The translations under genes and the position numbers were made by a program. From contig WHVA01000172.1 of the NCBI GenBank assembly GCA_015179125.1, positions 124,001 to 188,000 on the forward strand: a stretch of 64,000 nucleotides of DNA, in the 5' to 3' direction. Positions 1-10,735 of the stretch are shown here, one piece after another. This DNA is from Gautieria morchelliformis (lineage: Eukaryota > Basidiomycota > Agaricomycetes > Gomphales > Gomphaceae). Positions within the stretch are counted from its first letter, which is position 1. The number at the start of each line of letters is the position of its first letter. The notes under the pieces were generated by a model that was not told where the DNA came from, made no database searches, and saw nothing but the letters and a program-made list of their open reading frames with translations.

Positions 1-57
1 AAACAGAATCCCCGTGGGTAAACCCACTAGGTTTCAATGGATTCGCTATCCACAGTG
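1..57. mobile_element. Terminal fragment of a CACTA-type element
   Basis: The segment ends with CGCTATCCACAGTG, the same terminus as the right ends of the elements at 874-9089 and 46449-48911. It also shares the preceding TTTCAATGG motif. Only the last ~57 bases lie inside the window, so the rest of the element and its target duplication cannot be seen. Confidence 0.6.
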
Positions 58-117
58 GAATTAGGATCCTAATATCTCCTGATCGGGTCCAACCTCCTAG
101 CTATCACCACAACATCG

Positions 118-614
118 TGTAGAGGACAGGAATTATAGGCAGTAGGAATGTACTTCTTGCTCAAAAGAATAGACTAGAAAACAATTCACTCTCTCAGTGA
201 ATTTAGTTGTCACTTTAAATATATTATACACTACCTAGAAAACAATTCACTACAGAGGATTTCTAGGTTAATAAATCGAAAGAATGCTAGACTAATTTAC
301 TTGCCTCTCTCAGTGAATTTAGTTGTCACTGAGAGAGGGGGAAACTGTTTCACTGCGCATGTACTACTACCCGGCCCTTTAGCGCCCAAGAGCTCGCGCG
401 TCGAAGTCATTTCAGACTCCGCTGGGTGCAGCCGCTTGTGAAAGTAGGAATAACAAGATGAAATGGAGAGATAGGGAGTGAGTGGAAAATTTCGAAAATA
501 ACCAGAGAAATGGATGCATGATACAAGAACAACATGAGAAGAAATTGAGAAAGCACACAACAAATTGGATATATTATGCTTGATTTTGGTGCAGGAGCAT
601 CAATGCACCCAACA
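118..614 (-). mobile_element. Solo LTR of the Cop-1 Copia family
   Basis: Read on the minus strand it starts TGTTGGGTGCATTG and ends CCTCTACA, like both LTRs of Cop-1 (39078-39617 and 43882-45699). A perfect 5-bp target duplication CATCG flanks it at 113-117 and 615-619. There is no internal region, so it is a solo LTR left by LTR-LTR recombination. It is diverged from the Cop-1 LTRs by many substitutions and small indels, which suggests an older insertion. Confidence 0.9.
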
Positions 615-656
615 CATCGCAACTCTTGCCCAATGTCATCATCGTAAGTTAGAACA

Positions 657-873
657 ATGTCCAGTCTAAAAAGAGTAAACACACAATATGACACCTCCTT
701 TAGAACGAAATACATACTTCCAAGAGAATTGATCGACCAAGTCGTCGACCACTTGCACGATGACTTGCCCTCTCTACGAGCGTGTTATATCACTTGTCGC
801 GCATGGGCCCCCAGTGCACGGTTTCATATATTCCATAACATAATTGTGCACTCCGCTAAGCGTGCCAACGCAC
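657..873 (+). pseudogene. F-box protein N-terminus, truncated by a CACTA element
   Basis: The ATG at 657 opens a frame whose residues ~22-55 read LPRELIDQVVDHLHDD followed by LRACYITCRAW. This is the usual start of Agaricomycete F-box proteins, which act as substrate adaptors of SCF ubiquitin ligases. The match runs to base 873, where the terminal CACTG of CAC-1 begins; the residues after that are element sequence. No continuation of the F-box gene is visible on the far side of CAC-1 (9090 onward). The gene is therefore broken and its 3' part has been lost or moved. Confidence 0.65.
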
Positions 874-1330
874 CACTGTGGATAGCGGAACCACTGAAAA
901 CCTTTAGTTTCAACCCTTGAAATTTCAGTGGCTAAATCACTGCGTTCTGTGCATAATCCACTGAGTTTCCGAGATAAATCCACTGAATTGTTTTCAGTGG
1001 AAAAGTGTTCATACCCGTGAGTTTATTTCAGTGCCCATATCATGTAATTTCAGTGAATTATTACAGTATTTCCATGTTTAAATCATTGGATTTAGGTAGT
1101 AATATCATACAGATTCAGTGTTTATATCATAGACACTATAATGAGTTATCACCGAGGTTTCATGGGGTAATCACGGAATGTCGGGTCAAATACACCAATA
1201 ACTCAGCGTAACAAGAGTGGAAATACCCATGAGTGGCTCACCGCATTCCAGAGAATGTAGCACTGAAATATGGGGCAATATCATTGCATTATCCAGTCAA
1301 GTACCACCGACACTCGGTGATTTCTTCGCC
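874..1330. repeat. Left terminal inverted repeat and subterminal CACTG array of CAC-1
   Basis: After the terminal CACTGTGGATAGCGG there are many direct and inverted copies of CACTGAAA/TTTCAGTG within ~450 bp. In CACTA elements such subterminal motifs are the transposase-binding region; that role here is inferred from the family. The same array recurs, inverted, at ~48560-48911 in CAC-4. Confidence 0.75.
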
Positions 1331-1489
1331 GTTTTTCATTTGTGAGAGCCTGAGCTAGAAAGCGGATTTTCTGTGACTTGTGCACCCAAAGCCAGTGGAA
1401 GATCCAATGAAATGTAATGAAAATAGCAGTCTATTTCAGGACAATAGTCTAGTAATAATAGGTATATAAGATGTAAAATACCTGCCAAT

Positions 1490-2060
1490 TCATTGAATTT
1501 CTACGGAGATACCACTGCATTCCAGCGTCCAGCAGGTCGGGGAAGGTGGCCGCGAGCGCGGCGTGCGGCTAGCCCACAATATCGCAGCGGGTGCGGCTGC
1601 AGGCTGTCGTTGGGGAACGGCTACCGAGGCATGCTGCAGCTGCCAGTGCAGATCCCATACAGCTTTGGGACGTGTGTCTCGTCGACCGATGCCGCAGGTG
1701 ACGCGAGCACCTCCATGAAGCGTGTGATGAGCGCCACAATGCACGCACGCTGCATCTATAACAACATCAAAGCCTAACATGCGCAGAAAGAAAACGGCAG
1801 GCAACGCACCTGAGCAGAAACACCCCACAGAACGCGCCCATCACGAAGAAGCACTCGGGCACATACCTCAGGATCCCCAGTGCCGCTTGCAGACACTAGC
1901 AAGACATGCGTCAGGCAAACTATCCCATCCTGTCCGCCCCACACACCTTTGCGAAGAACATCGGCCCCAGCTCGACGCACAGTTCCGAGGTTGCACCAGC
2001 AAGGTCAGCAGCTTGAGCAATGAGCTTGTAAAGATGAAGAATGGTATGTGGTGTAGGAGC
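1490..2060 (-). pseudogene. Captured fragment resembling a fungal Zn2Cys6-type transcription factor
   Basis: On the minus strand exon-like pieces read LRYVPECFFVMGAF...FLLR (~1804-1880), then ACIVALITRF and VPKLYGI after a plausible intron. This pattern (a Tyr-x-Pro then Phe-Val segment, FLL(R/K), HxPKLY) resembles the C-terminal regulatory region of fungal Zn(II)2Cys6 transcription factors. The DNA-binding Zn cluster is not present. A better-preserved version sits in CAC-4 at ~47530-48362, also between the element terminus and the transposase side. The fragment therefore belongs to the element family and was not captured separately by this copy. No open frame spans it. Confidence 0.4.
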
Positions 2061-3690
2061 ATCAACACTCGAGAGATATGTCCGGTGGAATGGATATGTG
2101 GATACTTTGAAGAGATGGGGGCCCTGGTTGCGATGGCGAAGGAGAGACTCGTCTGGAATCTGAGAAGAGGGTTCCTGGTCAACCTCGCCATTCAGTTAGA
2201 ATCGACAATTTTAAAGCATCAGTTGGCGCCGCACGTACTACTGTGTCGCTGTAACCTGATGGACTCTCAAATGAGGAAGTGGTGCGTGATGCAGGCTTGG
2301 AGCTTGTGCTTTGATTGGTGATGGGTTGGGTCACTGAAAATGGGTGTTAGCCGTTTCCAACAGAAATACAAATGAGCGTAATGGAGAAAAGGAAATGTAA
2401 CAGTGGGCTAAGTGTAATAGCCAGTAATGTACCACTAACAATTGCAACAGAAGCCCACTGGCAACCATAGTTATTGCCTGGCAGCCAACGACAGATAAAA
2501 CAAGCGACTTACCCCTCAGAGAACAAGCTGTGAAATGTACGCTGGCGCAAGTAGTGACAGAATCATGAAGTTTCTACCATACAGCATGAAGAGTCGTAGA
2601 ATCACGATTACTGAAGAGAGGTCATGGTCTCCAAGGTCACTCAATGGCATGTGGACTTACATCCAAGTATGGCTTCGCTGACAAGGGCGGCAGCAAACGG
2701 GAAGTATTTAAAAGCTTCGCATCTATAGTCATAACATCAGTACACTGCGTTTAACTACTGGGGACAACTAACGTCTTGCCACGATGAGGCAGGAATCAGC
2801 CATGTTCTTGGCGGGAAATTGCTTTTACTTACTTTTGCATTCCATAAAGGGTCATAGACAGCTACAGAACTCCAGAGGCAGCTCGACCAGGAGGAAGTGA
2901 CATCACGAACCGAGAAGGACAACCGCGTAACCAACAACGGATAGTACCGGTTCTAACGTTACATCCAAGTAAGAGATCATCATTTGATTACGCATGAGGG
3001 TGCATACCAACAGAAACAAGACGTCCTGAAGCTGGCCTCCTCCACAAGCTTTCACCTCCTGACTTAAATGTGCCATGATGTGGATGGTCGGTGTGGATCT
3101 CGAAACTGGAGATGGGCTGCCAGCGGGGTGGTTGTGGTAGTAAGTAAAAGCAAACGAAGCCTCAAGTGATTACATAATGACAATTTTTTAAGAGTATTCA
3201 TTTTTCATTGCAAAAGACAGAGTAGGTACCAACAAAAAATACAAAAGCTTTGAGAGCTTGAGTCAGAGAGATGCCAGGATACACAGAGCAAGACATGGGA
3301 AGTTTGGCGATTGACGACATGACAGGATATATGCTAGGAACAGTTGAGGTAATAAACATTATGAGCTTCGAGATGAGGGAAGGTATAGGAGGTAGCAGTG
3401 GTATGGCTTGAAAAGTGACAGCAGGGACAAAGATAGCCTTAACCACGAATAATCAGTAAGGTATTAATTTTTTGAGGCATATACGTACCTAGGCTTCAAC
3501 AGGAGTCATAACCTTTCTCTAACCGAGCGACTGGCCGCCTTTGTCGTCCTCGAGCTCTGATTGTTCTGAGGCTGGGAAGTGAAAACCTAAGTAGTGAGTG
3601 CTTATTAGCGTGCTTGTAAAGGTACCGTTGCAATACTTATGGGTTTGGCGATTGGTATTTTAGACGCAGGGGGTTGAGATGACAGTTTAG
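2061..3690. other. Interior of CAC-1 with no recognised gene
   Basis: This 1.6 kb stretch has only short open frames and no domain I can name. Part of it may be UTR or intron sequence of the accessory gene that ends at ~3691 on the minus strand. No TIR or LTR boundary was found inside it. Confidence 0.5.
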
Positions 3691-5160
3691 TTATCTGAGA
3701 GATGATGACGAGAGCTGAGGGTGAGTGGAAGTAGCCACAGGAGGAGGGGATTTCTTCTTGTTCTGCGTGTCCTGGTTGCGAGCAGGGATGTGTATCTTGT
3801 AGTGGTGGATAATACTTCCACGCTGCGTCTGACTTTCAGGGGCTTCTTCGAAGATCTGTGACCTTGGGTCAATCACATCGCTTTCTTCATCATCGTCCTC
3901 TTCCTGGTGGACGCCTTCGAAAGGGTTTTCCTGGGCGTTGAAGTCCAGTTCGAGATCTTTGGTGTGCCGCCAATGTGTATCCACCACTTCTTAGTCACCT
4001 AGGGATTGATTCTTGTTGCCATCTTCAGGGTCAGCCAATTCAGCCCCTTTGTCCTTAACCTTCACACTCGCCTGGCCTCCATCGTGGTCCGTTTGTCGCT
4101 GTCTCCTCCATCCTCAGCCGCATTTCCATGTTCTTCATTATCAGATGGGATTTCATTTTCTTTGTTAGCCTAAATAGGATAGCAATCAAAAAGAAAATAT
4201 TTGATATAAAATGGAACGAACAACTTCTTGTCTAGCCTCGCGGCGTGCACGACCCTGAGCCGCCTTTTTAGGACGCTGAATGACCTTGTTTTTGCTATAG
4301 TCGCTTTTGTTGCATAGAATGCCGGTGATCATGTCGTGAATCGGCAAGAGTTTTCAAACTGTTTGAGCTCCGGGAATTTCTTTTCAACCTGAGTCAGAGA
4401 GTCAGTGTGAATGAGGGGGATAATATAATATACATACATCAATGCATATGAGGGCGAGGGCTTTGACATCCTGCTTGCGTTTCTTGCCGGTAAGGCGATG
4501 ATGGTGAGTAACCTGTTCGCGACAGCAGACTGGTAATGTGTTATTCTAATAGCATACATAAAGGTGGAAAATAAAGTATTGCGTACCCTGATGTCCAAGG
4601 AATGGTCAGGGCTGTCAGACAGCCCCATGTGGTCTTTAAGGTTGTAGCCCTTACTCCCCCGCTCACCCGTCACTTTCTTGCCAGAAGTGCCGAATGGTTT
4701 GGGAATCAAGGTCTTCTTCTTTTTGGACCTGTGGCGATGTCTGTGAGACCTGCCACCTTCGTCATCTGACTCGGACTTGGACTTGGTCTCAGACTCAGAC
4801 TCGGACTCGGACACTGGAGTGAAGGTATATAAATGTTAATGACCATGGATAATACAGCATATATAACTTACCATGCTTTCATTTAGATCTCTTGGACTTC
4901 CTCTTCTTCCTAGTCGACTCTGTGTGGTGGAGTTAAGAACGGCGACCTGAGAATAACTATAAACGTATTATGTTCCTCATTTGCAACCTCATCTTCAGCA
5001 TCAGAATCAGCTGATCCCCCACTGTCGTTTCGCTTTCTTTTCTTCCTTGGTTCCTTTTCTCTGTCTGTAAATGCTCGGCAAGTAGATCAGCATAAGAAGG
5101 GTGTTGATGCGCTTTCTTGCCCCTTTGGGCCTTCTTTTTTGAGTCTGCAAGCGTAGCCAT
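3691..5160 (-). pseudogene. CACTA accessory gene, transcribed divergently from the transposase
   Basis: Probable start ATG at 5160 (MATLADSKKKAQRGKKAH). Exon-like blocks follow at ~5160-4960, ~4814-4600, ~4393-4190 and 3987-3691, separated by short intron-like gaps. The second block is a Ser/Glu/Lys-rich tract followed by IPKPFGTSG and YNLKDHMGL; the third has FPELKQFEN, then a frameshifted Trp-Pro-Ile-His segment. CAC-3 encodes the same order of motifs (IPKPDGTGGRDYS, IKEMIGLG, then NFAGGWPVHALI). The protein is charged, low complexity and of unknown function. Because it is kept divergent from the transposase in two elements, it is probably an element-encoded helper rather than a host gene. 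Frame breaks make this copy a pseudogene. Confidence 0.55.
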
Positions 5161-5701
5161 TGGTACGTATATGGGAAAGTTCGAAAAGGAGGGAGTAGCG
5201 GAAGAAGAGGGTAAGTTCGACTCAGATATTTAAATGAGAAAAATCACGTGACCTTACATTGACGCGTTGTGGGGCCCTGTGTGTCACATAGCTGTTTTGT
5301 CCAGCCTGCGACATTCACCCATGCCACAACAAGTCCGCTGCACATGCTGCAGAAATGGATGTCAAAAGACCGAGCGTGGAAGCATCGACGCCAAGGAACA
5401 TCGATGGCATGTCGAATCACTACTGCATACCATTCGATAGTTGACGGTGAGCCCGTATTTTACCTCTCAAAATCTAATTTCTGATTGCCTCGACCTACTC
5501 ATAATTCAGGAAATAAGACTAATTCGCAATCACAATCGGTGCCTATATCTCCCGCCCTCATGAGTTACTGCATGACCTGCCACATAACCGACCTCCGGCT
5601 TCACCCCTGCCCTATCTCAAAATAATGAATTCATGATGCTCAGGAATCTGTAGGACTTGGAAATGAGGAGGAACCCGAGGATGATTGGATAGAAAACCTA
5701 G
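5161..5701. promoter_or_regulatory. Head-to-head intergenic region of CAC-1
   Basis: About 540 bp separate the accessory gene start (-) from the first transposase ATG (+). A shared bidirectional promoter is inferred from the arrangement, which is repeated in CAC-3 over ~270 bp. I see no specific promoter element that I can defend. Confidence 0.35.
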
Positions 5702-8581
5702 ATGCCGTTGGGGATCAAGCCGACTCGCGTGACTGCAAACATGGCTCGGATGGCTCACAGCGAAGCAGAATCACAGGATGGTTCTCCTGAGTCTGAGTGG
5801 GATGAAGAACCTGATGAAGACCTTGGTGCTGAAGAGATCACAAAAATTTTGGAGGAGTGGCATAATGATGCGCTGCAGATCGAGCAGAACGTCAAGTGTG
5901 AGTACTGGCCTTGCATTATTTACATCTATTCACTAAGTACTGCATTACTAAAAGTTCAAGGTATATTGACAGATGAAGTATACGCAACATCAAATGTTCG
6001 CACTACGTCTTTCATTCCACCTGACGCCGCTTCATGAACGGTTTAGGGGGCATTCTCTGAGAGATACGGTTGCAATCACTCTATGTGATCACAGGCGTAT
6101 TGCTATCCTTGCCGGAATTGTACCTGAGCTCTATGACCGCTGCCCTGCCAATTGCTGCGCGTACACAGCTGGTTTCAAGCTTAAACAAGCTTGTCCTTAC
6201 TGCGCTGAAGCTCGATTCAATTCCAGCGGAAAGCCATGTGCACAATTCGAGTATATTCCCCTTATTCCACGTCTACAAGCCCTCTTCCAAAACCCAGAAT
6301 ACATTGACCGTCTGCGATATCGCACCCGACGCACCACTTCGGATGACACCATTTCAGACATCTTTGATGGCTCCCATTTCAAATCCCTCCTAAATCGTCA
6401 GGTCTGTGTCAATGGCGTCGAATACGAACACTGCTTCTTTGGCGACCATCATGACTGGCGTTTTGTCTGCTAGGTGATGGCTTCGGAATGTTCAAGCGAG
6501 CTCACAAGGGCCACGCAGATGCGTGGCCATTCATAGCTATCCAGTACTCCCTCGATCCAGAGATTCGGACTCACATCGAGAATGTTTTACCACTGTTCAT
6601 CATTGGAGGCCCTTCTGCACCCAAAAACTTCAACTCCTTCCTGCATCCATTCACAGAGGAGGGGAAGTTACTAGCGATCGGTGTCAGGACATTCGACGCC
6701 ATCGCCAAGGCAATGTTCCCGCTCCGCGGCTATTTCCTCACAAACTCTGGAGACATGATTGCCATCCGGTTCACGCAGTGCATGAAAGGTCCCAATGCGT
6801 TCTGCCCCTGTCGCCACTGCCGCATCCATGGTTACCGGGACGTTGAAAATGAAGGTACAAATTACTATGTCCCTCTTGTGCCTCCATTTGGTACCCAGGA
6901 CTCGATCGACGGCAAATCGTGGGACCCAGAGAACCTACCTATGCGCACGGATGATGAATTGCTCCGTCAGATTGCTCACGTCCGCGCTGGTCCTACCAAA
7001 GGGAACGTGATCACCGAGCCTTAATATATGGTGTAAATGGCGCATCAGTATTATACTCCCTTCCTTCAATCTCTCCTACGTGCAGCTTCCCTTTCGAAGG
7101 CATGCACCTCCTGTTTGAGAACCACATCCCAAACTTGGTTAAGTTCTGGAAAGGGACTTACGCTGGGCTGGACGAAGGGTCGGGCGAGTATGTAATTCCT
7201 AAAAAGATCTGGGAGGTCATTGGCCTAGAAACTGTGGCAGCTGTGAAATGTCTGCCCTCGGCCTTTGTTTCCAAAATTCCCGACATATTTGTGGACTCGC
7301 AGTTCTTCACAGCTGAAGCTTGGTCATTTTGGTTCCTCTATCTTGCGCCACATCTTCTGAAGGGACGATTTCGCAAGAACAAGTACTACTTACATATGCT
7401 GCAACTTGTAGAGATTATCAAGATGTTGTTGCAATTTAGCATAACCCGTGCCGAGGTCCAGTCGCTCCGCACCAAGGTGATCAACTACGTGGAGAAATAC
7501 TAAAAGTTTGTCATGCATGCTATCTCATGCCTTTCGGCAACCTGACATCTACTGGCATTCCCAGATATTATTACCAGTACTCGGTTGAACGGCTTACTCC
7601 ATGCCGGATCACAGTTCATGCGTTGCTCCATCTCGCAGATGATATTGAGCGAACAGGACCAGTCTGGGTAAACTGGTCCTTCGTCATGGAGCGTTTCTGT
7701 GGGCTCCTCCTGCCTGCCATAAAATCTAAACGAAAACCCTATGCTGTCCTCAACAAGCGCATCCTCCAACTCAGCCAATTAGCGCATATCACTGCGCGCT
7801 ACCACCTCTCAGACGTCCTCAACTTCACAACACCGCTTAATGGTATCTCTACACATGAAGAAGTCGTTGATGGTTGTAAGTCACACTCCTTTTCTATGAA
7901 AGCTCTTTAATTATATATAAATAGACCCGGACCTTTGCCTACGTTGGCCAAAACAAGCCCACTTCCGACTCGAACCACAGTTTAAGAACAAACTCGTGGT
8001 ATTCTTTAGCACCATGTTCAACAAACCACTCGCCGTTATCAAGCGCATCTTACCTGAGGAGGTTACGAGGTGGGGAAAGGTCCGTATTGCAGATGGGGGT
8101 GACGCGATCCGAGGGAAACGGATCCTACCCTCAGATGCACGAGACAATTCTTTTATGAAGGTAAATTTAGTTTATTTGATACTTAGTTGCTATACTAATG
8201 TCATAACAGTATAGTCTTCTCATAGATAAAAACGCCCGCCATCGACGGCGCGTCCCAGAATACATCACTCAATTATTCTATGGGCAGCTTGATTTCATTG
8301 TGGTTTGTACACTGCCGGCTTCACGCACAATTGGACTGGAGCGCCCTGCTACATACATCCTGGGACTCGTGCAAACGTGCAAGAGCGAGCCGCTTGGCGG
8401 AGATGCCGCTCGGGAAGTGGTGTCATATTCAACAATGCACCCACCGGCGTTCATCAATCTCAACGCAATCCTGTGCGTTGTGGGCCGGGTCTATGTGAGT
8501 AACAAACGATGGGGGATTGTGGATCGCAGCGGGGACTATGTGCGGACGGTGTTTGAGGACAGCGAGGAAGACGCCGTTTAG
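5702..8581 (+). pseudogene. tnp2-family (CACTA/Plavaka-like) transposase, decayed
   Basis: The transposase can be followed through blocks in shifting frames. They are an acidic N-terminus (5702-5900); a block with GIVPELYDRCPANCCAY, CPYCAEAR, YIPLIPRLQ and DIFDGSHFKSLL (5973-6430); LHPFTEEGKLLAIGV and CPCRHCRIHG (6488-7024); GMHLLFENHIPNLV and a WSFWFLYLAP segment (7080-7500); ITVHALLHLADDIE and a W-x-F-V-MERFCG block (~7590-7720); and a C-terminal WGIVDRSGDYVRTVF (8510-8581). These match, block by block, the minus-strand transposase of CAC-3. Frameshifts near 6460, near 7025 and elsewhere break the frame. In intact relatives this DDE-type enzyme cuts and pastes the element by its CACTG ends. 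Confidence 0.8.
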
Positions 8582-8639
8582 GAACATGGTGAGCATTGTG
8601 AGGTTTCAGTTGATTTTCATTTCCTTACCATGGTGTTTT

Positions 8640-9089
8640 CAGTGCCATTATCACATCCTCTCTCCCCTATATTCAATGCCCAGTCACGGAATTTCACCTA
8701 CCGACTCAACGACATCCAGCGTTCCTCATCCATTATTTTCCCGGCCGACCGCACGGATTTTCAGTCAAGTTTTTGCGGACTTTTCATTGGTGTTACTTGC
8801 ATTTTTTCTGTGACTATATCCTGGAGTTCCCATGCCTTGTTCACTGAAATTTCATGAGGTTGGGCATGTAAATTACCAGTGCATGTTACACTGAAATGTC
8901 ATTAAAATATCATTGAAATTTTCAATGCCTAAACCACCTAAAATACTTCAGTGATAATTTCAGTGAACATATTTACTGAAAATTTTTCAGTGGGTTTTTC
9001 ATTGGGTGCTGTTTCAGTGGCAGAAGCCGTGAAAATTGAAATCCAGTGGGTCGGCCTATATGTTTTCAATGGTTCCGCTATCCACAGTG
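8640..9089. repeat. Right subterminal array and terminal inverted repeat of CAC-1
   Basis: Dense TTTCAGTG/CACTGAAA motifs lead to the terminus CCGCTATCCACAGTG at 9089. The block is repeated in inverted orientation at 46449-46920 (left end of CAC-4) with few changes. Confidence 0.75.
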
Positions 9090-9457
9090 ATATGAGATTA
9101 CTTACTATACATGGCATGACTCGTCAGGAACCTAGCTTGGAAAATAGTATATACTATTACAGACAATTCGTACGACGATACTTAACTCACGACGTACGAA
9201 CAAGTTGAAAGGAGAAGGCGATCAAGGGGCCGAGAACGAAACTGAACACCAAGGGAAATGAATCCCAACGTACCGGCGACTCGAAATGAAGTGATTTGCG
9301 CAGACGGCAGTTTCTCCCGTTATAGGTACCAACACGTGTTTTCCACGTTTTCATCATCCGGGGAGCGTCTGTTGCACGAGGTTCAAAGAGTCGACAACCT
9401 CGAGGCTGCTGGTCAATACGTTCAATATCTTTTATAACAAGCAAATACTCTCTCAAA
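9090..9457. promoter_or_regulatory. 5' flank of tuA, kept in all three tandem units
   Basis: This 368-bp leader precedes the tuA ATG and recurs at 16171-16535 and 31880-32250. It is the only part retained ahead of the truncated third gene. Length differences among copies are 3 and 6 nt. Promoter function is inferred from position; no clear TATA box was identified. Confidence 0.4.
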
Positions 9458-10735
9458 ATGCTCTATCATCTGCTGAACCAGGTTCACCGCTGTATCAACA
9501 AAGTCTACTACTCCCTATTCATGGACGACCGTCAGAATCGACCTCCCGTCTTGTTCAATAATGACACCCCGACACCTTTGACTATACAAGCAGCCATGCT
9601 CCATCCCCTTTTGCCAAACGAGGTCAACGTCGCTGTGGTTGAAGTGCAATTCAGAAAGATGTCGTCACGACCATATCATGAATTTCTGATCTTCAAAGTT
9701 GAGGATCCCCATTATTTTCACGCCGGAATCATCGTGGTAGACCGATACGTAGGGGAAGTTAGTGACGACGAGTTATGGCGCCGTGCCATCCCTGCCGACA
9801 GCGACGATCCGGAGCTGAGATATTTGACCACCCCCCCTTCTACCTACCGCGAGAATACTATTATCGATAGGCCCCCTCCAAGTGTAGCCGGCCAGGGTCT
9901 ACTTTCACTTTCGAGCGCGGCTGCGAGCTCGTCTTCAATCGCTGCGTCAATCGCTGCTTCGAGCGCTGCTTCGAACGCGGCTTCCGAACAATCAATGGCA
10001 GGTTCAATGAAATTGGCGTCTTCAGTGATCCCTGACAAACCTGCGCTGGACCGTCTTACGTTTGTCAACTTACCCATTGAACGTTATGTGAAGGCGAATA
10101 GGAAGGGCAGTTTTGTATGCAAGAGATTCACGGGTGGGACGCGGAGACTCACCGTGGCCGAACTACTGATTTTGGTCCACGCCGTACATCAGCAAAATCG
10201 ATCGTACCATCTCCTGCAATACCAGTGTTATTGGTTTGCGGAAGTACTCTATAATGCCGCGATGGAGAGGTGCGGTCAAGTAGATGAGAGGATTCGAAAG
10301 TCTGCCATGTCACCAGGCAATTTCGGGATCGTGCAGGTCATACGCCACAGGTCTTCCACGCACCGGGAGGTAATTCAGAGGCATGAGGAGGCGTGGGTGA
10401 CCGCCAACCAGAGACTTGAGGCTCTAGCCCTCGTGAGTTTTGACTTTGACTTTGTATGTGTTCGTTTGTCTGAAGGACAGGTTACGAAACAGTATAATCA
10501 AACTTTGCAAGAAGAAAGAGAAGGCCGGCGGAAGGCTGAGGCTGTCGCAGAGAATGAAGCACAGGCTAGGCAGAAGGCTGAGGCTGTCGCGCAGAAGGCT
10601 GAGGCTGTCGCAGAGAATGAAGCACGGGCTAGGCAGAAGGCTGAGGATGCTGCACGGAGGGCTGATGAGGAAATCAAACAATTAAAGCGGCAGCTACAGA
10701 TATCCGAGGCAAATAGCGCTTCATCGGGTCGTTAA
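9458..10735 (+). CDS. tuA copy 1, uncharacterised protein with coiled-coil tail
   Basis: Starts MLYHLLNQVHR. Residues ~25-120 form a globular region with a HAGIIVVDRYVG segment. A Ser/Ala linker follows at ~145-180, then a second globular region with YHLLQYQCYWFAEVLY near residue 255. The tail from ~345 is a charged coiled coil built on repeats of RQKAEAVA. An intron with GTGAGT...GGACAG is predicted at 10433-10480. It is 48 nt, so retention also stays in frame. In copy 2 the same intron is 47 nt, and only splicing keeps the tail there, which supports a real intron. Function is unknown. The His-Ala-Gly and Cys-Tyr-Trp-Phe segments loosely recall LRAT/NlpC-type papain-like folds, but this is a weak analogy. 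The copy looks intact. Confidence 0.75.
   Translation: MLYHLLNQVHRCINKVYYSLFMDDRQNRPPVLFNNDTPTPLTIQAAMLHPLLPNEVNVAVVEVQFRKMSSRPYHEFLIFKVEDPHYFHAGIIVVDRYVGEVSDDELWRRAIPADSDDPELRYLTTPPSTYRENTIIDRPPPSVAGQGLLSLSSAAASSSSIAASIAASSAASNAASEQSMAGSMKLASSVIPDKPALDRLTFVNLPIERYVKANRKGSFVCKRFTGGTRRLTVAELLILVHAVHQQNRSYHLLQYQCYWFAEVLYNAAMERCGQVDERIRKSAMSPGNFGIVQVIRHRSSTHREVIQRHEEAWVTANQRLEALALVSFDFDFVCVRLSEGQVTKQYNQTLQEEREGRRKAEAVAENEAQARQKAEAVAQKAEAVAENEARARQKAEDAARRADEEIKQLKRQLQISEANSASSGR

Larger units (their letters stand above)
874..9089 (+). mobile_element. CAC-1, CACTA (tnp2/Plavaka-like) DNA transposon
   Basis: An 8.2 kb element with terminal inverted repeats starting CACTGTGGATAGCGGAA at 874 and the mirror image ending at 9089; about 27 of the first 28 bases match. 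Each end carries several hundred bases dense in CACTG/CAGTG motifs. Inside are a degraded tnp2-type transposase (+, ~5702-8581), a divergent accessory gene (-, ~3691-5160) and a captured transcription-factor-like fragment (-, ~1490-2060). The flanks do not form a target duplication (GCAC left, ATAT right), unlike the other three elements here. A rearrangement has therefore removed one flank. The transposase has several frameshifts, so the element is not autonomous now. Confidence 0.85.

Noticed and set aside
874..9089. A 4-bp target duplication for CAC-1
   Set aside because: The flanks are GCAC and ATAT and no shifted pairing of 2-5 bp works, so I treated the locus as rearranged.
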